Shown one piece after another: positions 1 to 9,974 of a stretch of 64,000 nucleotides of DNA; position 1 is the stretch's first letter, and each line of letters opens with the position of its first letter. The stretch lies in NCBI GenBank assembly GCA_019925105.1, contig JAHGAU010000021.1, forward strand, positions 372,001 through 436,000. Direction: 5' to 3'. The translations under genes and the position numbers were made by a program. The stretch comes from Niebla homalea. Its lineage: Eukaryota; Ascomycota; Lecanoromycetes; Lecanorales; Ramalinaceae. The notes under the pieces are model-generated. The model searched no databases, had not been told where the DNA came from, and saw only the letters and a program-made list of their open reading frames with translations.

Positions 1-347
1 GTCGACGGCAGGGACGTGCGAGCCTTTGGAGCAGAAACATGCGAAGTGGTTCTCATTATGGGTGAAGAAGCGGCTGACGTTCCCTCACTTTCTTCGGTCT
101 CCGGCAGCGGGGGTAATTGCTCCAGAGCTACATCCTCACAGTTGGCGCCAGGGACCTGACTGACGGTTTCGGTCAATGCACCTGATGTGGAGGCGGAAGA
201 GCCGCGATGCTTCCTGTCCCGGATAGTGGTGACATTGCTGCTGGTGCTGCTTTCTGCAATGCTGCGTGTATCTTTCTCTCGGTCTTTGTCCTTGTTCTTG
301 TGGGAACGAAACCGCACGTACTGATATTTGGAATCTTGATTTGGCAT
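1..347 (-). CDS. 5' part of an unknown gene, cut by the window edge
   Basis: An open frame runs from an ATG at 347 down to base 1 without a stop (115 complete codons). It starts MPNQDSKYQYVRFRSHKNK and continues with a very basic K/D/R/E stretch (about residues 15-27), then Ser/Thr-rich low-complexity sequence and a Pro/Glu patch (QLPPLPETEE, about residue 78). The composition looks like a disordered N-terminus, for example of a regulatory or signalling protein. The other two minus-strand frames here hit stops. No domain is visible, so no function is assigned. It lies 1.1 kb downstream of STT3 on the same strand. The rest of the gene is outside the window. Confidence 0.55.
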   Translation of the reverse strand, partial: MPNQDSKYQYVRFRSHKNKDKDREKDTRSIAESSTSSNVTTIRDRKHRGSSASTSGALTETVSQVPGANCEDVALEQLPPLPETEESEGTSAASSPIMRTTSHVSAPKARTSLPS

Positions 348-1437
348 CTTGAAGTGCTTGAATGCCTTTCAACGCCAAGCTTTTTAATGTCTCCTATCAT
401 TTGGAGTATCTGATACTGGCCAGCGTGAATGGGTGCTTGGCTTCAAGCGGAATAGATCCCTGTTGATGATGTTGTAAGAAGTTTCCGACTTTGCTGAGAC
501 GGCGTCCATGATGAGATGCAGGGAATAGCTGGCAAGGGAGAAGCAATATTTCTTGAATGATTCAATCCTGGATGAATCCTGGTACGACAGACTTGGGAAA
601 TGAAGGTCAAGCCTCGAAAGGAGAAGGGATGAAGCCTGAGGGTATGGCTATTACTGTCTACTGCCGCGGCTGCGAAGTCGTCCTATTGGCACGAGACTGG
701 CGGACGCACGGAGCTCTTCCTACCTGACGAATCCAATTTGAAATGACACGTGTTTGGCGAGCGAGTCACAACATAAGGACGAATGGAACACTGTCGGAAT
801 TTTTGATAGCGCAGACACAGCGATGATCGTAAAGGAGGCCAATTGGTATTCTTTGCGGTAGGAGAGTGGAATCAAACGCCGGGAAAAGTTACAGATTCGC
901 GGGCCCAAATCCAGTATAGTATATCAGGTTGGTCTTACATTTGTGGTCACGTTATTGTCGCTAAGGGCATGGGCGAAGTGGACTGGCTCGTTACCATAGA
1001 TTATCGGGCAGCAATGCGTTGGACTACCGGCCCCCCTGCATCAACCAGTATGGTGCAGTCATTGAGGGAGATACAACAACCTTTTTGCGCTCCGTCAAGA
1101 CCGGGACAATTTGCTGCATGAACCATCTTAACCAAGGAAGAAAACCTAGGGACGGTATCTAGGGAATTAGGTCCTTGGTCTCTGACTGTAGAGGTAGGTG
1201 AAGCTAAGGGAGTACGAAATATATTTTACAATAATGTGCCTAAGACAGTAAGACTCCGTTGGGCGCTTCTCCTGACCAGGATCTCAAACGCACAAACGCT
1301 GTATAAAATGGCAAGACAGATGACCACACCATTTGATACATACTATGTCTGCTGTTGCTTCCCACTCTCCATCTGGGAAAAAGATGTGATTTTGGCCATC
1401 CTCTATGCGCTCTATTGTACAAAGATTGTGGACATCA
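348..1437. other. Intergenic, no gene seen
   Basis: This stretch lies between the partial gene at the left edge and the 3' end of STT3. Open frames here are short, mostly lack an ATG, and show no domain or coding-like composition. No tRNA or repeat was recognised. Confidence 0.6.
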
Positions 1438-4032
1438 CTACTCGGTCCTAAGGACCCTGGGGCCTCTCCGCTTGGCCGCCTTCCTCTTCTTGTTACCCTT
1501 GTCAAAAGCAATGGCGCTTGCATGGTCTCTTCCAACATTGTCAAGATCCTTGACCTTGTATATGCGGATGATCCAATTCTCACTTGTGAAAGCCTCCTCA
1601 AGCGTCGACAGCTCAGGGCCCACCGCTGGAAGCTTAGATCCCCGCACCCTGTCCTGAGCCTGCCCAGCTGGGAACAGGTTGTTGTAATTGTAGTACGACA
1701 TCTTATACCTATCACAAAGTTAGCCTCAAGCGTTGTTTCCAGGCACACTTTGAGACTCTTACATCAAACTGTTCCTCATGGTCGGAGTGGCTTCATCATC
1801 CACTCTGTACTCGCCACGAGCGGTGAAAAAGCTCCTTTCGCTGACCTCGTCCGGCCAGATGCCTTCAGAGATCCTCACCATCCACAAGAATTTGTTGATG
1901 TCGTCGCCGGAGTATCCGAGCAGTCCACCAAAAACGACCAAGACGTAGTCTACATCGTGTTGCCGAAGGATCGGGTAGCTCACTTCCTCTCTTGAACTCA
2001 TGGCTTTGCCAACGGTGGCAATGTGCGTATTATTCCACGTATTATTGTCAACCAATGTCGGACGATCAGCCATGCCCCCAATCTGATAGCCGTAATCCCA
2101 CCAGGACATGATCTTCGCCTTTTCAGGGGTGTTTTGGCGCAACCAGTAGTAGGCCTCTCTGTAATCATCGATGATATGCGTCGACCCGTCGGGCAATTTG
2201 CTCGCGAGGACAACCGAAGGCGACGAGTATGCATTTGATGTCACCCACGTACAGTGAAGAACGAAGAGCAGAAGATAGACTGTAAGCGTAGAGACAATTG
2301 AAACCTTGGATAGGTACGTGTAGATGCCATAGACAGGTTTTCGCGTCGATCTGAGGGAGTTTTTGAAAAAATTCGTAATGTCCTTGGCGGCATCCCCGTT
2401 CACATCGCCGTTCTGCTGCGGAGGTGGTGAGGGGTTCTCTGCAACAATGTACGCATCGAGCACGGTCGATAGGGCCATGGCTGAGGCAATGCAAACAACA
2501 GGTGTCAGAGTCAGCATTAGCCGAACCATGACTCCAGCAAAATAACTTGAGAGGACAGCATAGATAACCACAAAGACGTGTTCGTCCCTGAGCTTCTCAA
2601 AGCACATGTAGACACCTGCTGGGAAGAGCCAGATCAGGAGATTCAAGTCGAAGAAAAAGGCCGGCCATGCGGTCGGCTGATGCTCCGAGACAGAAGCAAT
2701 GATGGGAATGTGGATTTTGGCGTATCCAGTATCCCATAGTGAATAGAATCTCCCGCTCCAAGGCGCAATGACTCCTGTGACTGTCAAGAGCACCAACCCA
2801 CCGAAAGATACCGTGAAGACGGTGAAAATAAGGCCACGAAGCAATGTCTGAAATTGTCGGCTTGGCACTTGCTGTCGGATGAATTCAACAAAGGCTACGA
2901 GTTGGACCAAGCCAAAGACACCTGGGTGTATCAGTGGGCGGCACATGTTCGTGCGACAAGACAGAAATACCTAGTGCAGACATGTGCTCGCTGCTCCGGA
3001 TGGGCAGAAAGCCCACAAACGGTACTTGCATACTGGCCAGCGTTCCCAATGCGAACCAGGAACTGTATGCCACATACAGCCTAGGGCTGTACCTTCCCAT
3101 GCATATGAGGACAAATACATGTAATGGCAGGAGATTGGTGATGAAGACGTAGCCTCCCCACGCGGAGACCATGTATCCATAGAAGAGAGCGGTAAGCGCA
3201 CCCCACATGGCTGAGCCATTTTTGACAGATTTGATCCAGAGGAAGAAGGTGAAGACCAGCAAGAAGATGGCGATCGCTTCGTTGTCGTAGCTGCCTGCCA
3301 CGGATCTAGAGATGTAGCCGGGGGTAATGCCCATGAAAGCAGCGGCCAGCAGGCCAGCGGAGGGCGAAGTGCTCATCTCAGAAGTGATGAGGTAGGAAGC
3401 AAAAGCGGTGAGGCCTGAAAATCCTGGAGCGAGCAAAACGCAGATGTTTCGAATATCGACGGGCATTGAAAGGATGCGGAGGGCGTGGTAGATGGCTCCA
3501 CTGGTGACCATCAGTCCGGGATAGAGTGTGCCACCAGTGACACGTCCAAGAGGATGCCATGTTCCTATTGTTCCCTAGGCGTTAGCCCTTCCCTACATCT
3601 TCTCCAGGCTCTTCCGAGTCCTCTCGCTGAATCGTTCGCGCCCACTCAAAAAGCTGAAAAGTCGGGGACTCTTACGGTCATCAAACCAATCCCAGAAGCT
3701 ATAGAACCCATGTTGCACCAAGTACTTTGTAGCTCGAAAATTGAACCATGGATCGACTGGGAGGCATTAGGCATGAGGGGACGGTCTATCATGTGTGACA
3801 AGGATACTGACACTCGTGAATGATACTCTCGAAGCCTAGACTGACATTAGCAGTCGTCCTTCCAATTGGCGATGCCAAAAGTAGAGGGTTGAAACAACTT
3901 ACGAATCACGCTGAACAGTCGACTGGCGACGGCAGCACCTGCAATCGTACACAAAATTATCAGGCGAAGCAGACCTCGAGTATTCCGACCCGAAGTCCCC
4001 TGCAAGAAAGGACCTAGAGCTTCGACGGCCAT
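1438..4032 (-). CDS. STT3: Oligosaccharyltransferase catalytic subunit STT3
   Basis: Catalytic subunit of the ER oligosaccharyltransferase, which moves the lipid-linked glycan to Asn in N-X-S/T sites. Six exons join in frame to about 752 residues: 4032-3903, 3835-3812, 3756-3676, 3564-2971, 2921-1763 and 1708-1438, all with GT..AG introns (introns 4 and 5 are 49 and 54 bp). The N-terminal loop has FDPWFNFRATKYL with its acidic metal/peptide-site motif, followed by many hydrophobic membrane segments. The soluble domain carries the hallmark WWDYGYQIGGMADRPTL. The C-terminus is basic (KKRKAAKRRG). Start: ATG at 4032 opens MAVEALGPFLQG. An upstream in-frame ATG at 4095 is less family-like. Length and motif order are normal. 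Identification is firm. Confidence 0.95.
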
Positions 4033-5919
4033 GGTGGAAGCTGCTGTGAAACGATACAGACCATTGCGGTGATTGACAAAATCCCCAGTGAACACATTGC
4101 CTAAGAATTATCCGCCAAAAGTCCGTACGAGGGGTCACTATCACCGGGAATTGTGCTAACCCCAACGGGTGGCCGAGGGGGCTGGCTCTTTTTTCAACAT
4201 TTGGTTCGTACCAACTTTGGAATCATGGAATCTCACAATAAGATTCGGATCAATGGAAGATCAAGATCTTGTAATGAATCTCGTTACGCCTGGAATGGGT
4301 TTCCGACGCCGGCATTACCTGAGCACAAGTCCGAAAGTCATCGGCCAGCAGCGATGAGGAGACAACGGGAGAGACTGCTGATCGGATGAAGAAAGGCAAG
4401 GACGCGATAGATCAAGCCTCCTGTGTATGATCAACCCAGTGACAGCTTCTCTACTCCATGTTTCATACTCTCATAACTATGGTCAAGCACATTGTTAGCA
4501 AGCTCAATGCCCCGCCTGGCTCATTCCCGTATGTGCGAGTCGTTCATGAATCTCCAACCTTCTAGATTCTGATATACACGCTCGGGTGGCCATGAGATAC
4601 GATCAAGCATGAAAGTCACCAGCAATCCTGTAAGAGCATCAAGATCCTGTAAAAGCACCGCGGGGCCCGCGCCTGGTTTATACCTACACTGATCTCCTCT
4701 GCGCGGCATGAGCGCGAATTGAACCTATACCAAAATTGCCCGACAAGACTACAGTTCGATGGCATAGGTATGACGGCTGTCCATCTGCAGGTCACTATCG
4801 TTATTCCAACATTTTGACATGACTCGATATGATCTGGCAGGCTGACCTGACGTGTCTTTCAAAAATAAGTCGTATCTACCGACGCTATCGGTTACATGTG
4901 CGTAAGGTACGTTTTGGAATGTGGGGGGAAAAAGGCCTGAGAGTGAGCGGCCAGAACAGGATTTGCCGCCAACGTGACCACCTCAGGCCACTTAGACCCG
5001 AATTGTCTGCGAGTGGTTTAGGGCCTCTTCAGGGGAGATCGGCCCGGCAGAGGCATCGCGGCCGTCCCTTTCTCGACGCCTGATGAAGCTATGAAGGTCC
5101 TCACCGGGCTTGGGAGCTTCTCCAATTGGACCGAAAGTCGATGACTCAAAAGCTGCCAGCTCACTTCTCACAAATCACCGTCCCAGACTGGACATGAGCT
5201 TTCTTTCTTTTTTCGGCGTGGTGCTACGAGCCGCCTCCATGTGCAGCCGCGTCATGTCGCGAAGCAAAACCCTCATATAAAGCGGGCACTGAGTCGGTCT
5301 CGGATGGGAGCTAATTTGCTCAATCACCGGGATCTCGATAGCTGGCAGCAGTCCGCAATTGATACGTCGATGGCCATATCCCTGGCATCCATAGCATGGG
5401 CGCTCCAGCAGACCAGCACCCTCCGAGGGGCCGCTAAGCCCAAGAGTCCTTGAATCCTTCCTGCTAATCAGTCTTGCCATTAACCATGCTGGTTGCTGAC
5501 CCGCTTCCGCGCATGGCCTAACGCTAGTACCCAGTGCCCAACGATGGGACGAGCTTGGAGGTTGCTTCACCATTCCTCGGACTGTGAAAGGCTGAGGCCT
5601 CTTGAGTAGCGCAGGTTGCTTCTGTTCACGCCTCATTGATATGAAGTCTACTACTCTCCTAGACCTGCACCTTCGGCTCCAGATGTCGAACCTCAACTGG
5701 TGACACCGTGACAAGCCTCCTGTTCTAACCCTGTGTATCCACACTTCATGCTCCCTTAAAGCCTGCCTTGAAGTCCCATCTGGGTTCTGTTCCAGCTGGA
5801 ATCTTATGTTGCTCAAAAGATAGTATAACAAGTCCTTTGCCTCCACCTGCCTTGTCTATAGTCTGCCTTGCATCCCCACCGCTTGACTGCCTAACCCAAC
5901 GTTGTGGCAAGAGACATCA
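4033..5919. other. Divergent intergenic region between STT3 and a C2H2 gene
   Basis: Nearly 1.9 kb separating two divergent genes; it must hold both promoters. No intact gene was recognised. A minus-strand frame at 5175-5846 lacks an ATG at its start but encodes a good CCHC zinc-knuckle pattern around 5390-5431 (see findings). The rest shows only short unrelated frames. Confidence 0.55.
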
Positions 5920-7973
5920 ATGGAAGCCTCAGCAGCACTGACCTCGCTCGATGATAACTTGCTTGCGAAAGTGTTGACCCAAAGAAAGAACTTCTTCTTC
6001 TCTGAACACGCCTCTCTATCGGTCGAAGAGCGCGAGCTACGATGGAACGAACAACTTGCACAGTGGGCACCCAGCGCCAACGCGGACTCCTCGACACCTC
6101 CAAGCCAGCCTCCTCAGCCTCCCACTTTCAAGATACAGCCTGATATGGTTGGGCCTCAGTCAGTGCCAGCAAAGAGGCGTCGACGCTCGAATACCCTCGA
6201 AGATGGAGGTTCAGGGATGTCTCGGAAGAAGAGCAACAACTCGACCCATGCTATCCCGATGCCTCCTTCCAACAACGGCTTCCGAAGTCCGTCGAACGCC
6301 CTGGAAAGGTGGGATCAATCGGATCTGCCGTTTGCCGCGTGCGGCCCCGTCCCAGCTTCTACCACCCGGAGCCGACGGCCCTCAAAGCCGCTTGCTGTCA
6401 CTACATACGAGCCAGGAGAATACGTCCAGCAAAACAAGATTACTTCAGCAAGCGCCATCAACGCCGGTAGCGTTTTGAACACACCAAACCACCTGAACCT
6501 GTCTCCCTACGCGTACTCACCCTCCATCCTCTCCTCGTCGCCTTTCACAGATTCTATCATGTCCCCCGTCGATACGCTCACGGATGCTACTAGCGTTCCC
6601 TTGAGCAGACAAACAAGCAAGAACACCAATTCGTTCAACAGAGGGATGGAAAATTTAAGGCTGGGTGCCAGCATGTCTCGTGGGCCTTCAAACATGAGTA
6701 ACGCCAGCAACCATTCATTCAATGCCTGGCCATCAGGGAACATGGTACGCGAGCGAGAGCACAGCTCGAATAGCTCCTCTTTCGACACATCGCAGCTCTT
6801 GAGTCACGCTGGAGGTGCGACAGACGAAAGTATCGCTTCCTCAGAAGATCCGAGTGACCGAACGTGCACCGCCACCAATGAGCTCGAGCCGTATGCTAAC
6901 ATCAAGATGGAACGTACAAGCTCGGCCGAGTCCAAGGCCGCTCGTTTCTCTCGCCGTGGTCAGGAGCAAGTTAAAGGGAGCAATCGAGAACTTACCGCGG
7001 CTACCGACAACAACAGGACGCGACCAATTGCAGTCTCAACTTCAATGAATGCTTATCCCACCCAGCTTTTCAGCCACGATATGAAGCGAACATCTTCAAG
7101 TGAAAGCCAGAACGAAAAAGTTGCGATTGAACGGATACCTTCCACCCGACATGTCCCAGACAAGATCAAGTGCCCCCACTGCGACAAGAAGCCGGAAGGC
7201 TTCCGGAGCGAACATGAGTTGCGACGGCATCATATACGTGCACACAGCGACAAGAAGACGGTCTTCGTGGCCATCGACAAAGATCGTCAGGGGTTCCTGG
7301 ACGACTGCGACAGCTGCAGGACGCATAAACGGTACAATGCCTATTATAACTGCGCCGCCCATCTTCGCCGCAAGCATTTTGCGAAGAAGCCCAAGGGTCG
7401 CAAGAGGAAGGGAAGTTGAGGCCGGAAGAAAAAAGGGGGGGCAAAGGGGGCGGCACATGGCCTCCGATGGATACGTTGAAGACGTGGATGCACGAATTCG
7501 AAGTTAACGGTCAAGGCGTCCCGCTTGATGCCGAAAACAACAAGTATTCGAGCCCAAGCCGAAACCAAGAAACAGCGGACGACATTGAACAGCAGTTGCA
7601 GAAGCAGGAGCAGGCACTGGCAGACCCAGATGACGAGGTCGAGCTCGCGGACACCATCTTCCCTCACGCCATCGCTTCGTACAACCACTCACCTAACAAC
7701 AGCTTCAACGGTGTCAGCATGCCCAGCGACAACTCCCAGGACTTCGAAATGCCCACGCCGGACCCCTTTGCCGCTAATCAATACCCATCGCCTCCCGCAT
7801 TCAGCCAGATCAATCAAGTTCCGCCTGCCTTGCATTATTCGCCGTCCTCCCAGACCAGTGTATTCTATGACGCATCGGCGAAAGCAGACCCAATGCTCTT
7901 CAGCCCTCGACGGCCCTCTCTCGACGACTTTCTCCCCATGCAATTCGACATGTTTGACGAAGCAGCATCTTGA
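5920..7973 (+). CDS. C2H2-type zinc finger regulator, frame broken near base 7412
   Basis: Probable transcription factor, apparently intronless. ATG at 5920 opens MEASAALTSLDDNLLAKV (a TTG 18 bp upstream is not a likely start). A long Ser/Pro/Asn-rich region follows, then a C2H2 finger (CPHCDKKPEGF...HELRRHHIRAH, about residues 418-440) and a second Cys/His unit (CDSCRTHKRYNAYYN...HLRRKH, about 463-486), then a basic stretch GRKRKG. A stop at 7417-7419 closes this frame, but the coding signature continues one frame over from about 7413 (EEKRGGKGGGTWPPMD...) to a stop at 7971-7973, ending DDFLPMQFDMFDEAAS. In related fungal proteins the basic stretch, the GGKGGG motif and the PPMD motif lie in one frame. 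Adding one base near the GGG at 7410-7412 restores it. I read this as one gene with a sequence error or recent frameshift. Target genes are unknown. Confidence 0.75.
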
Positions 7974-9329
7974 CAACTCGCAAGCCATCAACACCAACCA
8001 CACCCATTCACCGTGACTATATATCGTTCGTCCATTCTGATACTTCTCCCTCCCTTGCATATACATTCACCTTTCTGAAGATATCATTTCGATACACACG
8101 TTTATTAGTCGACGGGTTACAGGACTCTTGTCTTGAAACTCTGGGTTCGTGCAGTACTGCGTTCATCGATCAAGTGTGGGATTGAAGATGATGGTTGTCT
8201 CTCAGACATCATCTTCAACTCGTGTGGCGTTTCGATCCCTTCAATTGGATGATTAATGTCTCAAGCAGGGGTGTTTTTGAGGGCAGGCTAATAGTAAAAT
8301 CGGTGAAGCGAATATTCACCTTGTTGTCTTTATGACTGGTAAAGTATACGTTTATTAATAGCACACGTACTCGGCACCACGCTGTTCAAGCATTGTACTT
8401 AAATTCAATAATGACCTACCGATTTCTCACAGTACCTACGGCATCCTGTATCACGAGTAAGGAACAGCGGAGCTTTTTCTTGACTGGTTGGCTGTCAGTG
8501 GCCAAACAAGCTTCCTTCCCTCCCTTCCCTGCCGCCGACCATGGATAATGGAGCGCGTAAGTGCATTGTGGCTCAGCTCTTCGCAGTGAATAGTAGTCGC
8601 CGCCAACAGCTCCTCATAAGACACGAGGCCCCACTTACAACTGTGTCCGCAATACTTGCTTGTCGAAACTGTAGATTCTTGACACTCTTCCTCCTCAGCT
8701 TCTGCTCCGTGGCGTTTCCTCTTTGCGACATTACGAGTCCGAGATCTTTTCTCATTGGTCCGAGACCTATCAGGCGGCCCACTTTTACACGTGACAAAAA
8801 CGATTCGCCTTTGCCTTCCACGGCTAACACGGGCTCAGCTCAGCCACTTCCTTTCGACCCCCGGAGCGAAGAGCCAAGAGCCCGAGGGGGGCCCCAAAAC
8901 GAAAAGGGGATCAGAGAGAACAAAGGGCTAAACGCTAAATCTCTTCATAGAGTACGACACCTACTTCCAACAACCTTGGCATCTTCGTCATCCACAGCTC
9001 CTCATCATTTTTTTACTCACAGTCTTGTGAACGGAGGATTCGGATCTCGAGGCTTTCACCGAGAAGCATAAGAGCTGATAGAATAAGCACCAGGTACGTC
9101 GACTAATGTTGTACCACGTCTACAACATCCTCTCACTCTGCGCAACCATCACTGACCCAACAAACAAGTGAAAGCTCACCGCAAGCGCAATCATTCTCAT
9201 CACACCTTTCTCACACATCCCACAACCGTACCTCTCACATACACACACACACACACACGCACACGCACACGCACCCACCAAATACATCCACCTCTTCAAA
9301 CCACCACTCAAGCCTAGAACACCTCTGCA
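7974..9329. other. Intergenic, includes 5' leader of the CYSTM gene
   Basis: No gene recognised. A 176-codon plus-strand frame at 8541-9071 has an ATG but no domain and odd composition, and is best explained as chance or leader sequence. The last 100 bp hold an (AC)n microsatellite and CA-rich leader sequence upstream of the next start codon. Confidence 0.5.
9241..9275 (+). repeat. (AC)n/(ACGC)n microsatellite
   Basis: Nine AC units followed by an interrupted ACACGC run, about 35 bp, located 55 bp before the CYSTM start codon and so probably inside its 5' untranslated leader. Length is likely polymorphic between strains. Confidence 0.9.
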
Positions 9330-9974
9330 ATGTCCTCCGGAGGCTACTACAACCAGGGCGGCCCCCAATACCCGCAGCAATCCTATGGCCCACCGCAGGG
9401 TTATAACCAGGGCTACGGTCCCCCCCAAGGATACAACCAGGGCCCACCGATGCAGTACCAGCAGGGCCCACCCCAGCAGGTCGTCGTAAAAGAGAAGAAG
9501 GATCGGGGGTGTTTGACTGCTTGGTAGGTCTCTCTCGCTCTTTCTCTATGCCTTCACATTCCATGCCTCAATTGTTGGGTCGCGGGAAAATTGAGCGGGG
9601 TAAGGAGAATCATGGGGATAGTATTGCGGTTGCAGGTGGTGATCGGTCCGAATGCGTCAACGGAACATTTGGGAGGGACGGAAGCCGCCTTTTGCGACGG
9701 AGAGTGATGACAAGATGATCTGAGAGGGAAATAGAGGACAAGCTGGCACGACTTTGGGAGTTGAATGGTTGGCAAAAGGGAAATATGCTCGAACAAAAGA
9801 GGGGAGGAGATCGGTCTTTCATTTGGGCTTGGATTCCTCCTGCGCAGACTCGATGTGACCACCTGCTGACATTTCTATACACGCAGTCTCGCAGTCCTCT
9901 GCTGTTGTTGCGTCGCCGAGGAAGGATGCGAATGCTGCGCCGACTGCTGCGAGTGCTGCGAGGACTGCTGCTAG
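9330..9974 (+). CDS. CYSTM-family cysteine-rich tail-anchored peptide
   Basis: Two exons (9330-9523 and 9887-9974) encode 93 residues. Exon 1 is a Gly/Tyr/Pro/Gln-rich disordered segment with repeated GYNQG and GPPQ units, ending VVVKEKKDRGCLTA. Exon 2 adds CLAVLCCCCVAEEGCECC and ends in further CC pairs before the stop. This N-terminal GYPQ-like repeat plus a short C-terminal Cys-rich hydrophobic helix is the CYSTM (cysteine-rich transmembrane module) layout, a family tied to membrane anchoring and stress tolerance in eukaryotes. The donor GTAGGT (9524) and acceptor GCAG (9886) bound a 363-bp intron, long for this window. Without splicing, the frame ends at 9527 and the Cys tail is lost. Function in this organism is inferred from the family only. 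Confidence 0.85.

Noticed and set aside
8541..9071. 176-codon plus-strand frame before the CYSTM gene
   Set aside because: It has an ATG, but the translation has no domain, is rich in Pro/Arg/Ser without pattern, and overlaps the likely promoter and leader region.
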